DNA of 64,000 nt. It comes from Acuticoccus sediminis (GTDB lineage: Bacteria > Pseudomonadota > Alphaproteobacteria > Rhizobiales > Amorphaceae). Positions 35,855 through 44,287 of this stretch are shown here, piece after piece. Where the stretch lies: the NCBI RefSeq assembly GCF_003258595.1, contig NZ_QHHQ01000001.1:496001-560000 (forward strand). The letters are read 5' to 3'. Position 1 is the stretch's first letter. Every line of letters begins with the position of its first letter. The translations under genes were made by a program, and so were the position numbers. The notes beneath the pieces are model-generated. The model searched no databases. It was not told the DNA's origin and was given only the letters and a program-made list of their open reading frames with translations.

Positions 35855-36793
35855 TCACTTGAGGTATGTGGCGACCCGCTTGAGGACGACCGGGGCGAGG
35901 TAGATCGGGAACTGGCCGAGGGCGACGTAGAGCCAGACGGTGCCCGGCAGGGCCGACCCGGCGACGGCCAGCATCAGCCCCATGTTGCGCTGCGAGGCGG
36001 TCACGGCCATGGCCAGCGCCGTCCGCCCCCCGGCGGGCCGCAGGACCAGCCAGGACACCATCATCAGCCCGACGTTCGCGGCGAAGGCGACGAGCGTCAG
36101 GCCGGCCGCGTACCACGGATCGGCGAGGAAGGACGGTATGACGTCGCCCATCACCGCGACTGCGAAGACGAACATGCACATGACGTTCATGCCGTCGATC
36201 GCCTCGCGGTTGCGCTGGATGCGCGCCGCGCCGACGACCCGCCTCACCAGGAGGCCGAGCGCGGCCGATCCCGCGAGCGTCCCGGCGAGGAGGATCGCGA
36301 GCTGCGTCGGCTCGAGCTCGATGGGAACGCCCGCGACGCCGAGGATCGCCGGGGCGAGGACCGGCATCGTCAGGCCGGCGAGGACGATGCCGACCAGCGC
36401 GATCGTCCCGTCGAGGCCGATCATCATGACGATGCTCGGCGTCGCCATCATCGGCATCGTGACCGACTGGAGCATCAGCGACAGGTAGAGGTCGGGCGCG
36501 CTCTCGTCGACGCCGAGCGCGGTGAGGCCCACGTAGGCGCAGAGCGGAACGGCAAGCATCGTCCAGCCCAGGCTGAGCAGCGCCGTGCCGGGCCGGCGCA
36601 CCGTCGCCTTCAGCCGCTCCGGGTCGATCCGCATGAAGGCGAGCACGAGGAGGGCGAACACCCCCTCGCCGACATAGGGCCGCAGGATCGCGCCGAGCGG
36701 CGGCAGGGCCATGCCGACCAGCATCAGCACGACCAGCGCGGCCGGACCCCGCCGGCCGAGCCAGGAGAGGCCCGCGACGAGGCGGGTCAGCAC
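35855..36793 (-). CDS. Bile acid:sodium symporter (BASS) family transporter
   Basis: A 312-residue membrane protein with about ten hydrophobic segments. The gene resembles BASS/arsenical-resistance-3-like transporters: LSLGWTMLAVPLCAYVGL, LMLQSVTMPMMATPS and the late helix TASQRNMGLMLAVAGSALPG, where the Gln-Arg-Asn turn matches the crossover region of the fold. Substrates of the family include organic anions, pantoate-type acids and bile acids; none can be chosen. The start is a GTG at 36793 without a clear ribosome-binding site. It converges on the siderophore operon and probably is not part of it. Confidence 0.78.
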   Translation of the reverse strand: MLTRLVAGLSWLGRRGPAALVVLMLVGMALPPLGAILRPYVGEGVFALLVLAFMRIDPERLKATVRRPGTALLSLGWTMLAVPLCAYVGLTALGVDESAPDLYLSLMLQSVTMPMMATPSIVMMIGLDGTIALVGIVLAGLTMPVLAPAILGVAGVPIELEPTQLAILLAGTLAGSAALGLLVRRVVGAARIQRNREAIDGMNVMCMFVFAVAVMGDVIPSFLADPWYAAGLTLVAFAANVGLMMVSWLVLRPAGGRTALAMAVTASQRNMGLMLAVAGSALPGTVWLYVALGQFPIYLAPVVLKRVATYLK

Positions 36794-37133
36794 GGCGTCG
36801 GCACGGGGGAACCGGCACGCCGGGGGCCGGGTCGATGGCTGCCGATGATGGCGGAAGTCACGTCGGGGGTTCGCTTCGGTGGACGGGTCGGGACGGCAAG
36901 GCGACCGGCGCAGGATACCGGAACCGTCTTGGACGCGCTGGCTGTCTAGAGCACGCGCCGCCCCGGTGGAAACACCCGGGCGGAAATTTCATGCCCGCTC
37001 GCGAAAGCCCGGCACCTCGCCCCCCGTCGGCGGAGCGCCGCGCGGGACCGGGTCGGCGCGCGTCCGGTGCGGTTCGCGGCGCGCAGCGTGGCCCGGCGGG
37101 TGGACGGCCGGAGGTCCCGGCCGGCCGGCCGCG
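36794..37133. other. Intergenic region, no gene seen
   Basis: A 340-base GC-rich gap between the start of the BASS gene and the end of the ligase gene, both on the minus strand. It holds one modest hairpin, 36960-36968 with 36973-36981 (one mismatch, 4-base loop), and a run of CCGG-rich repeats near 37110-37130. I see no promoter or conserved reading frame. Confidence 0.4.
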
Positions 37134-38666
37134 TTACGGCTTGAAGGCGCCGGCGTGCTTTTCGCGCAGGACGTTCTTCTGCACCTTGCCCATGGTGTTG
37201 CGGGGCAGGGAGTCGACGAACTCGATCAGCTTGGGCTGCTTGAAGCGGGCGAGCTTGTCCTTGAGCGCCGCCTCGATCGTCGCGGCGTCGAGCGTCTCGC
37301 CCGCGCGCGGCACCACGACGGCGATGACGCCCTCGCCGAAGTCGGGATGCGGCACGCCGATGACCGCGGACTCGTCGACCCCCGGCAGCTCGTCGATCAC
37401 GCTCTCCACCTCCTTCGGATAGACGTTGAAGCCTCCCGAGATGATCAGGTCCTTGCCGCGCCCGACGATGTGCACGTACTCGCGCTCGTCGACCTTGCCG
37501 AGGTCGCCGGTGGTGAACCAGCCGTCGGCGGCGAGTTCCTCCGCGGTCTTCTCCGGCATCCGCCAGTAGCCCTTGAAGACGTTGGGGCCGCGGACCTGGA
37601 TCATGCCGATCTCGCCCTGCGGCAGGATCTTCAGCTCCGACGCCTCCGGATCGACGATGCGCAGCTCCACACCCGGCAGCGGGAAGCCGACCGTCCCCGC
37701 GCGGCGGTCGCCGTCGTAGGGGTTGGAGGTGTTCATGTTGGTCTCGGTCATGCCGTACCGTTCGAGGATCGCCATGCCGGTGATCTCGCGGAAGCGGTCG
37801 TGCGTCTCGGCGAGCAGCGGCGCCGAACCCGACACGAAGAGGCGCATCGACTTCGACGCCTCGCCCAGCTCCGGCTCGGCGATGAGGCGCACGTAGAAGG
37901 TCGGAACGCCCATCAGCGCGGTCGCGCGCGGCATCAGCGAGATCACCTCCTTCGCGTCGAACTTCGGCAGGAAGATAATCGACGCGCCGGAGATCATCAC
38001 CGTGTTCGTGGCCACGAAGAGGCCGTGCGTGTGGTAGATCGGCAGGGCGTGGATGAGGACGTCGGACGGCGTGAAGCGCCAGTGCCCGACCAGCGTCGCC
38101 GAGTTGGAGGCGAGGTTGTCGTGCGAGAGCATCGCCCCCTTGGAACGGCCGGTGGTGCCGGAGGTGTAGAGGATCGCGGCGAGATCGTCCGGACCGCGCG
38201 GCACGTCCGCCCCCAGCGAGAGGCCGTCCGAGAGACCGGCGAGGAAGCTGCCGGCCGTGTCGCCGGGGCCGGTGGAGACGCCCAGCGTCTCGATCCGCGC
38301 GCCGTTCTCTTCGGCGATGGGGCGGATGGCGGCCTCGTCCTTCGGGTCGCAGAACACGAGCACCGGCTCCGCGTCGCCGACGAAGTACGACACCTCCGAC
38401 GGGGTGTAGGCGGTGTTGAGCGGCAGGAAGACGCCGCCGGCACGCACCACCGCGAGGTAGAGCATCAGCGCCTCGATGGACTTCGGCACCTGGACGGCGA
38501 CGCGGTCCCCCGGCTTCACGCCGAGCTCGATGAGGCGGGCCGCGTACCGGCCGGAGATCTCGGCGGCGTCGCCGTAGGTGTAGAATCGCGTCGGATTGCC
38601 GGGGACCTCGGCGAACGGGGCGGCGGCATCCTTGCCGGTCAGGAGTTGATCGATGAGGTGGTTCAT
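37134..38666 (-). CDS. matB: Malonyl-CoA synthetase-like AMP-dependent ligase (MatB-like)
   Basis: A 510-residue ANL-family ligase. The phosphate-binding loop is ILYTSGTTGRSKGAM, followed by YHTHGLF, RYGMTETNM, the hinge region GWFTTGDLG and the C-terminal lysine in NTMGKVQKN. The sequence reads closest to malonyl-CoA synthetases (MatB), which make malonyl-CoA from malonate, ATP and CoA. Its ATG overlaps the stop of the TRAP large permease gene (ATGA), so uptake and activation are coupled. This mirrors the rhizobial mat loci, except that malonyl-CoA decarboxylase (matA) is not here. Another short-chain acid is possible. Confidence 0.82.
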   Translation of the reverse strand: MNHLIDQLLTGKDAAAPFAEVPGNPTRFYTYGDAAEISGRYAARLIELGVKPGDRVAVQVPKSIEALMLYLAVVRAGGVFLPLNTAYTPSEVSYFVGDAEPVLVFCDPKDEAAIRPIAEENGARIETLGVSTGPGDTAGSFLAGLSDGLSLGADVPRGPDDLAAILYTSGTTGRSKGAMLSHDNLASNSATLVGHWRFTPSDVLIHALPIYHTHGLFVATNTVMISGASIIFLPKFDAKEVISLMPRATALMGVPTFYVRLIAEPELGEASKSMRLFVSGSAPLLAETHDRFREITGMAILERYGMTETNMNTSNPYDGDRRAGTVGFPLPGVELRIVDPEASELKILPQGEIGMIQVRGPNVFKGYWRMPEKTAEELAADGWFTTGDLGKVDEREYVHIVGRGKDLIISGGFNVYPKEVESVIDELPGVDESAVIGVPHPDFGEGVIAVVVPRAGETLDAATIEAALKDKLARFKQPKLIEFVDSLPRNTMGKVQKNVLREKHAGAFKP

Positions 38667-39979
38667 AGGGCAGGTCCCATCACGAGGGTCGGCAGACCGG
38701 TCGCGAGCCATGGAAAGATCGACAGGATCACGATCGCTGCGATCATGCATAGGACGTAAGGCAGCGATCCGAGAAGGATCGTTTTGAGCGGAATGTCCGG
38801 CGCGATCCCGTTGATGACATAAAGGTTGAGGCCGACCGGGGGCGAAATCAGCCCGATCTCCATGTTGATGGTGAGGATCACGGCGAACCAGTAGGGGTCG
38901 AACCCCGCCGCCGTGACGATCGGCAGGAGGATCGGCGCCGTCATCAGGATCACCGCCACGGGCGGCAGGAAGAAGCCGGCCACCAGCAGGAAGACGTTGA
39001 TCACCGCCATCAGCACCCAGCGGTTGACCTCGAGCTCCTTGATCCACTCGGCGATCGACTGGGTGACGAAGAGGTTCGACATCATGAACGCGAAGACGCC
39101 CGCGGCGGCGATGATGAAGAGGATCATCACGCTCTCGCGGGTCGAGTCGCGCAGGACCACCCAGAGCGCGCGCGGGTCGTAGAGGCGGTAGATCACCATC
39201 GCGACGAGGACGCACAGGAGCGCGCCCACCGCGGCGGTCTCGGACGGCGTCGCGACGCCGCCGTAGAGCGCGTAGAGGACGCCGACGATGATGGCGAGGA
39301 ACGGCAGCACGCGCGGCAGCATCTCGGCCCGCTCGCGCCAGGTGTAGCGCGTCGCCGACAGCACCTCCCCGGCGCCCTGCCGCCAGGTGGAGTAGATCGA
39401 CCAGGCCATGAAGAGCGCCACCAGCAGCAGCCCCGGCACGACGCCGGCGAGGAAGAGGCGCCCGATCGAGGTCTCGGTGGAGATGCCGTAGACGATCATG
39501 GTGACGGACGGCGGGATGAGGATGCCGAGCGTGCCGCCGGCCGCGATGGAGCCCGCGGCGACGGTCGCCGGGTAGCCGCGCTTCCTCATCTCAGGGATGC
39601 CCATCTTGCCGATGGCCGCGCAGGTCGCCGGCGAGGAGCCGGACATCGCCGCGAACAGGGCGCATGCGCCGAGGTTGGAGACGACGAGTCCGCCCGGCAC
39701 CCGCGTCAGCCACCGCTCCAGCGCCTCGTAGAGGTCGGCGCCGGCCCGTGTCGAGGCGATCGACGCGCCCATGATGATGAACATCGGCAGCGACAGCAGG
39801 GCGAAGTCGTCGAGGTTGGCGAAGAAGACCTCCGGCAGCAGCTCCAGCGAGCCCGGTCCGTCGAACACCAGCAGGAAGCCTGTCGACACGACGAGGAGAC
39901 CCACCGCGACGGAGATGCCGGAGAAGAGGACGACAACTGTGGCGACGCCGATGAGGGCGCCGAGAGTCAACGGATCCAT
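38663..39979 (-). CDS. dctM: TRAP transporter large permease, DctM family
   Basis: A 438-residue integral membrane protein with about 12-13 segments, the ion-coupled channel of a tripartite ATP-independent periplasmic transporter. Family blocks include GASIASTRAGADLYEAL, MSGSSPATCAAIGKMGIPEM and EIGLISPPVGLNLYVINGI. It follows the small permease by 4 bases and overlaps the ligase gene. With the ligase, it suggests malonate or a similar dicarboxylate as substrate. Confidence 0.95.
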   Translation of the reverse strand: MDPLTLGALIGVATVVVLFSGISVAVGLLVVSTGFLLVFDGPGSLELLPEVFFANLDDFALLSLPMFIIMGASIASTRAGADLYEALERWLTRVPGGLVVSNLGACALFAAMSGSSPATCAAIGKMGIPEMRKRGYPATVAAGSIAAGGTLGILIPPSVTMIVYGISTETSIGRLFLAGVVPGLLLVALFMAWSIYSTWRQGAGEVLSATRYTWRERAEMLPRVLPFLAIIVGVLYALYGGVATPSETAAVGALLCVLVAMVIYRLYDPRALWVVLRDSTRESVMILFIIAAAGVFAFMMSNLFVTQSIAEWIKELEVNRWVLMAVINVFLLVAGFFLPPVAVILMTAPILLPIVTAAGFDPYWFAVILTINMEIGLISPPVGLNLYVINGIAPDIPLKTILLGSLPYVLCMIAAIVILSIFPWLATGLPTLVMGPAL

Positions 39980-39983
39980 CGGC

Positions 39984-40601
39984 TCACTCCGAGGCGGGGC
40001 GGGAGAGGGCGGCCTTCTCGCCGGCGTCCGGCCGCTCCGGCGCGACGGGGTCGACGACGCCGGTGAGCGTCGGCTCCTCCAGCGGCGGCGGCGCGGGCGA
40101 GACGATGTCGGCGAGGAGCTGCAGCGAGTAGAGCGCGAAGCCGACCGGCAGGGCGATGTACGGGATCCAGAGCTTCACGCCCCAGACCGTGTCGGACCGC
40201 CAGTTGCGCTGCCAGGCGAAGCTGAACAGCTCGTATCCGTAGAAGAGCATCAAGAGCGCGATCAGCAGCGTCAGCAGCGTCGTTATGCCGATCAGGATGC
40301 GCCGGTACCGGGGCGCCAGCAGCAGCGGCACCAGCTCGACGTTCACATGGCCGCGCAGGAGCTGGACGTAGGGCAGGCCGATCAGCGTGGCGCCGATCAT
40401 CAGGTAGGTCACCGCCTCGGTCTGCCAGATCGTCGACTGGTTCAGCACGAAACGCACGAAGATGAGCTGGCAGGTGATGATGACCGAGGCGACGATCATC
40501 GTCGCCGACAGCACGCCACAGACGCGCGATATACCGCGCACCACCTGCCCAAAGAATGTCACCGGCCCCCGCGGGGGCCGGTGTGTCGCCGTCATGGTCA
40601 T
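39984..40601 (-). CDS. dctQ: TRAP transporter small permease, DctQ family
   Basis: A 205-residue protein with four membrane helices (about 18-45, 55-75, 95-118, 140-165), the DctQ subunit that pairs with DctM. The conserved WQTEAVTYLMIGATLIGLPY helix is present. The Pro/Glu-rich C-terminal tail (about 175-205) is hydrophilic. The ATG at 40601 lacks a strong ribosome-binding site; a second ATG at 40595 is possible. Codons 7-14 contain a perfect 24-base palindrome. Confidence 0.92.
   Translation of the reverse strand: MTMTATHRPPRGPVTFFGQVVRGISRVCGVLSATMIVASVIITCQLIFVRFVLNQSTIWQTEAVTYLMIGATLIGLPYVQLLRGHVNVELVPLLLAPRYRRILIGITTLLTLLIALLMLFYGYELFSFAWQRNWRSDTVWGVKLWIPYIALPVGFALYSLQLLADIVSPAPPPLEEPTLTGVVDPVAPERPDAGEKAALSRPASE
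40560..40583. repeat. Perfect 24-base palindrome inside the dctQ start region
   Basis: CACCGGCCCCCG followed by its exact complement, without a spacer. In RNA it would have to open a small loop but would still give a very stable hairpin about 20 bases after the dctQ start codon, between the binding-protein gene and the permease genes. It could limit permease expression relative to DctP. Confidence 0.7.
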
Positions 40602-40622
40602 GCGGTCATCCGGTGGGGGTTG

Positions 40623-41597
40623 TCACTGGACCGCCAGCGCCGCGTCGAGGAGCTCCTGCCCGTTCGGCGTCTCGGCGATGAACTCCTTGTATGAGGAAGC
40701 CTTCGCCACCTCGCGCCAGGCGTTGAATTCCTCCTCGGTCATCTCGGCGATCTCGACGCCCGCCTCGCGGAACTTCTCGGTGGCGGCGTCGTCCTCCTTC
40801 TTGGCCTCTTCCAGGTAGAAGGCCTGCGCCTTCTTGCCGGCTTCGAGGAGGGCCTTCTGCTGGTCCTCGGTGAGGCTCTCGAAGGTGGACTTGTTCATCA
40901 GCAGCGGCTGATACATGAACCAGAGGGAATAATCCGACACCGGCGTGAAGCACTTCACCTGCTCGTAGAGGCGGTAGGACACGAAGCTCGACGAGGAGGT
41001 GTTCGCGGCGTCCACCACGCCCGACTGCATCGCCGAGTAGAGCTCGGAGGACGGCAGCGAGGTGATCGAGGCGCCGGCCTCGGCGAGCATCTGCTCGAAC
41101 GCCTTGCCGGCGGCGCGCATCTGCTTGCCCTTCACGGTCTCCGGGCCGGTGATGCATTCCTCGGTGCCGGCGAAGCCGCCCGCGAGGTAGCCGTGGACGA
41201 GGACCATCACGTCGTCCTCGGCCATGATCTCCTCGAGCATGTCCATGAACGGCGACTCGACGAGGCGCGCGGCGTGGTCGTGGCTCTTCACCAGGCCCGG
41301 CATCAGGGTGAGGTTGTAGGCGGGGCGCTGGCCACCGGCGTAGGAGAGCGGCAGCACCGTCATGTCGAGACGGCCGCGCGACAGCGGGTTGTACTGCTCG
41401 TTCGCCTTGAACAGCGACGCGGACGGGTAGATCTGGATGTTGATCCCGTCGTCGGCGACCTCGTCGGCCACCATCTGCGCGACCTTGTGGCGCACGTCGT
41501 TGGTGGACCACTGATGGCTCAGCTTCAGATCGACCGCGAACGCGAGATTGGGGACGAGAACGAGCGCGGCGACGGACGCCGTCAGGCGAAAGAACAT
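40623..41597 (-). CDS. dctP: TRAP transporter substrate-binding protein, DctP family
   Basis: A 324-residue periplasmic binding protein with a signal peptide (about 1-22, ending NLAFA). The DctP blocks LKLSHQWSTNDVRHKVAQM, GKQMRAAGKAFEQML and DAANTSSSSFVSYRLYEQVK are present. A conserved Arg in the KGKQMRAAG segment is expected to hold the substrate carboxylate. First gene of the operon, with GGGAGG five bases before the ATG. It binds the substrate for DctQM. Confidence 0.94.
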   Translation of the reverse strand: MFFRLTASVAALVLVPNLAFAVDLKLSHQWSTNDVRHKVAQMVADEVADDGINIQIYPSASLFKANEQYNPLSRGRLDMTVLPLSYAGGQRPAYNLTLMPGLVKSHDHAARLVESPFMDMLEEIMAEDDVMVLVHGYLAGGFAGTEECITGPETVKGKQMRAAGKAFEQMLAEAGASITSLPSSELYSAMQSGVVDAANTSSSSFVSYRLYEQVKCFTPVSDYSLWFMYQPLLMNKSTFESLTEDQQKALLEAGKKAQAFYLEEAKKEDDAATEKFREAGVEIAEMTEEEFNAWREVAKASSYKEFIAETPNGQELLDAALAVQ

Positions 41598-41765
41598 ATG
41601 GACCTCCCAAATGAGCGGTCATCTGTCGGACCGCTTCAGATGGGCCGCAGCCTGCGGCTTATCGCCCATATAATCAAGGCAGTATTCAGCGGCTCACAGC
41701 AGCGCCAGCCGATTTCGGAACAAAATCCTACAGGTATCCATTGCCCCCCGAAAAGGGAGAACCTC

Positions 41766-41909
41766 ATGCCTGACCATGAGAATGGTTACCCAGCGACGAA
41801 GGCGCGGCAGGGCGAAATCATCCTGAAGCACCGCCGCTCGCGTCTCATCGTCATCGCATCGCTCGGCGGGGCCGCGGCCCTCGCGCTTCTGTCCGCGCTC
41901 TGGGCCTGA
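41766..41909 (+). CDS. 47-residue single-pass membrane protein
   Basis: A small protein with a charged N-terminal half (GYPATKARQGEIILKHRR) and one C-terminal membrane helix (about 27-46). GGGAG six bases before the ATG supports it. Similar short proteins with a KARQGEIIL core occur in Hyphomicrobiales, in my recollection sometimes misnamed peptide ABC transporter permease. Function unknown. It converges on hemH 27 bases away. Confidence 0.72.
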   Translation: MPDHENGYPATKARQGEIILKHRRSRLIVIASLGGAAALALLSALWA

Positions 41910-41936
41910 CGGGCCTGTCGCTCCCGCCCTGCCGGG

Positions 41937-43001
41937 TCAGATCCACCCCATCAGTTCGCGACGCACCACCTGCTCGATGACGGTCATGCCGGCTTCGCTG
42001 TCGTTGAGGCACGGCACGGCGGTGAACTTCTCGCCGCCGGCCTCGTGGAAGTACTCGGCGTTCTCGCCGGCGATCTCCTCCAGCGTCTCCAGGCAGTCGG
42101 TCACGAAGCCCGGCATCATCACCGCGATCTTCCTGACGCCCTGGCCGGGCAGCGCCTTCACGGTCTCGTCCGTGTAGGGCTTGATCCACTCCGCCTTGCC
42201 GAAGCGGGACTGGAAGGTGACCTTCAGCCTGCCGTCCGGCCAGCCGAGCCGCTCCTGCAGGAGCCGCGTCGTCTTGTGGCACTGGCAGTGGTAGGGGTCG
42301 CCCTTGTCGAGATACTCCTGCGGGATCCCGTGATAGGAGGTGAGGACGAGGTCCGGTTCCCAGTCGAGCGTGGCGAGATGCTCCTCGAGCGAGCGGGCCA
42401 GCGCGTCGATGTAGACCGGGTCGTCGCAGTATTGCGGGACCGTGCGCAGGGCCGGCTGCCAGCGCATCGTCATCAGCGCCTCGAACGCCTTGTCGTTCAC
42501 CGTGGCCGTCGTCGCGGCGGCGTACTGCGGGTAGAGCGGGAAGAGGAGGATCCGCTCGCATCCCTTCGCCGCCAGCCCCTCCAGCTTCTCCTTGATGGGC
42601 GGCAGGCCGTAGCGCATCGCCCAGTCCACCTCGATGCGCGGGTCGGCCGACAGCGCGGCGGCGAGCTTCTCGGCCTGGCTGCGCGTCACGGTCTTGAGCG
42701 GCGACTCGTCGAGCTCGCGGTTCCAGACCTCGTCGTACGCCTTGCCGGAGCGGCCGGGGCGCGTCGTCAGGATGACGAGGTTGAGGAGCGGCCACCAGAT
42801 GTAGCGCGGCACCTCGATCACGCGGCGGTCGGACAGGAACTCCTTGAGGTAGCGGCGCATCGGCCAGTAGCTCGTCCCCTCGGGCGTGCCGAGGTTCACG
42901 AGGAGCACGCCGATGCGGCCGGATCGCACGGCGGGGTGTCCCTCCGGCAAGCGGCTCGGCAGTCCCGCGTGCGGCGTTGCCGCCGTCTTCGGCATGTCCA
43001 T
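41937..43001 (-). CDS. hemH: Ferrochelatase
   Basis: Inserts ferrous iron into protoporphyrin IX, the last step of haem synthesis. 354 residues from the ATG at 43001, which has GGAAGG upstream. The signature LTSYHGIPQEYLDKGDPYHCQCHKT carries the catalytic His, and LLVNLGTPEGTSYWPMRRYL opens the domain; GFVTDCLETLEEI near the end matches. The CQC cysteines may mark an Fe-S-cluster-bearing form, but this is not certain. Confidence 0.96.
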   Translation of the reverse strand: MDMPKTAATPHAGLPSRLPEGHPAVRSGRIGVLLVNLGTPEGTSYWPMRRYLKEFLSDRRVIEVPRYIWWPLLNLVILTTRPGRSGKAYDEVWNRELDESPLKTVTRSQAEKLAAALSADPRIEVDWAMRYGLPPIKEKLEGLAAKGCERILLFPLYPQYAAATTATVNDKAFEALMTMRWQPALRTVPQYCDDPVYIDALARSLEEHLATLDWEPDLVLTSYHGIPQEYLDKGDPYHCQCHKTTRLLQERLGWPDGRLKVTFQSRFGKAEWIKPYTDETVKALPGQGVRKIAVMMPGFVTDCLETLEEIAGENAEYFHEAGGEKFTAVPCLNDSEAGMTVIEQVVRRELMGWI

Positions 43002-43177
43002 CGTCTGTCTTCCTTCCACCCCGTTCGGGCCCTCGGTCGGTCGGCACGGCAGGCGACCGGTGTGCGCGACGCGACCCGGGGGCATGGTCTCCCGCTATAG
43101 CATCGCCGGCGCGCCGCGCGACTCCGGCGGGAATGGTGTATTGGAGCCGGCCACGCAACCGTCGAGGAGGGGCGACC

Positions 43178-43513
43178 ATGGACCGCACGGAACGACGGGC
43201 CGCCATCGCAGCCTACAAGGAGCGCAAGACCCCGGCCGGAATCTATGCCGTACGCTGCACGACGACGGGCGAGTGCTGGGTCGGCAGCACCCCCAACCTC
43301 GAGGCGATCGAGAACCGGATGCGCTTCACCCTCGGCCAGGGCATCAACCTCAACCGCCGGATGCAGGCGGCGTGGAAGGAGGAGGGCGAGGCGGCCTTCA
43401 CCTTCGAGCGCGTGGAGACGCTCGACGAGGAGCTGACCGGCCGCGACCGCGACCGGGCGCTGAAGGAATCCCTCGCGCTCTGGGCCGAGGAGCTGGACGC
43501 GGCGCCCGCCTGA
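43178..43513 (+). CDS. GIY-YIG nuclease family protein
   Basis: A 111-residue protein with the GIY-YIG fold: GIY at residues 21-23, followed by the second motif WVGSTPN (a YIG variant) and a family Arg in NRM. Stand-alone GIY-YIG proteins of this size are of unknown function. GAGGAGGGG before the ATG at 43178 is a strong ribosome-binding site, and the frame upstream of it is not family-like. It lies between hemH and the YggS gene, which are both on the other strand. Confidence 0.82.
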   Translation: MDRTERRAAIAAYKERKTPAGIYAVRCTTTGECWVGSTPNLEAIENRMRFTLGQGINLNRRMQAAWKEEGEAAFTFERVETLDEELTGRDRDRALKESLALWAEELDAAPA

Positions 43514-43529
43514 GGCGCGGGCGGCGCCG

Positions 43530-44219
43530 TCAGGCCGGGGCGACCGGCGGGCGGGAGCCGAAGATCGCGGAACCGACGCGCACCCAGCGCGCACCGTGGG
43601 CGATCGCCTCCTCGTAGTCGCCGGACATGCCCATCGAGGTGGGAAGGCCCATCCCGTCGGCCATCGCCTTCAGCGCGGCGAAGTGCGGTCCCGGCGCCTC
43701 GTCGACCGGCGGGATCGCCATCAGGCCGATCACCGCCAGGCCCAGCGCCTTGCAGCGCTCGACCAGCGCGGCGGCCTCCTCCGGCTCGGCGCCCGCCTTC
43801 TGCGGCTCGCGGCCGATGTTGACCTGCACCATGCAGCGCGGCATCCGCCCCACCGCCTCGGCCGCCTTCGCGATCGCCTCGGCGATCCTCTCGCGGTCGA
43901 CGCTCTCGATCACGTCGAACAGCGCCACCGCGTCCCTGGCCTTGTTGGACTGGAGCGGACCGAGGAGGTGCAGCTCGATGTCGGGGAACTCTTCGCGCAG
44001 GGCGGGCCACTTGGCCTTCGCCTCCTGCACGCGGTTCTCGCCGACGATCCGCTGGCCGGCGACGAGCGCGGGGCGGACATGCGCGGCCTCGAAGGTCTTG
44101 GTGACGGCGACGAGGTCCACCACATCTGTCCTGCCGGCCCGTTTCATCGCCTCGGCGATCGACCTTTGCACCACAGTCAATCGCTCGGCGACGCCGGCTT
44201 CGCTCACTTCACCTGTCAT
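43530..44219 (-). CDS. YggS/PLPBP family pyridoxal-phosphate homeostasis protein
   Basis: A 229-residue alanine-racemase-fold PLP carrier involved in vitamin B6 and amino-acid homeostasis. PLP would bind Lys41 in DLVAVTKTF. Family blocks GENRVQEAKAKW, HLLGPLQSNK and MGMSGDYEEAIAHGARWVRVG are present. The ATG at 44219 opens MTGEVSEAG; it diverges from leuS. Confidence 0.95.
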   Translation of the reverse strand: MTGEVSEAGVAERLTVVQRSIAEAMKRAGRTDVVDLVAVTKTFEAAHVRPALVAGQRIVGENRVQEAKAKWPALREEFPDIELHLLGPLQSNKARDAVALFDVIESVDRERIAEAIAKAAEAVGRMPRCMVQVNIGREPQKAGAEPEEAAALVERCKALGLAVIGLMAIPPVDEAPGPHFAALKAMADGMGLPTSMGMSGDYEEAIAHGARWVRVGSAIFGSRPPVAPA

Positions 44220-44287
44220 GGCGGTTGACCCTTCGCGCTTGCTAACCCATGGTCCGCCGACATCTCCCACGCCGGTTCCGAACACGA

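Noticed and set aside
35855-36793. BASS transporter as the siderophore exporter
   Set aside because: It is on the opposite strand, separated by a hairpin, and the family is not known to export siderophores.
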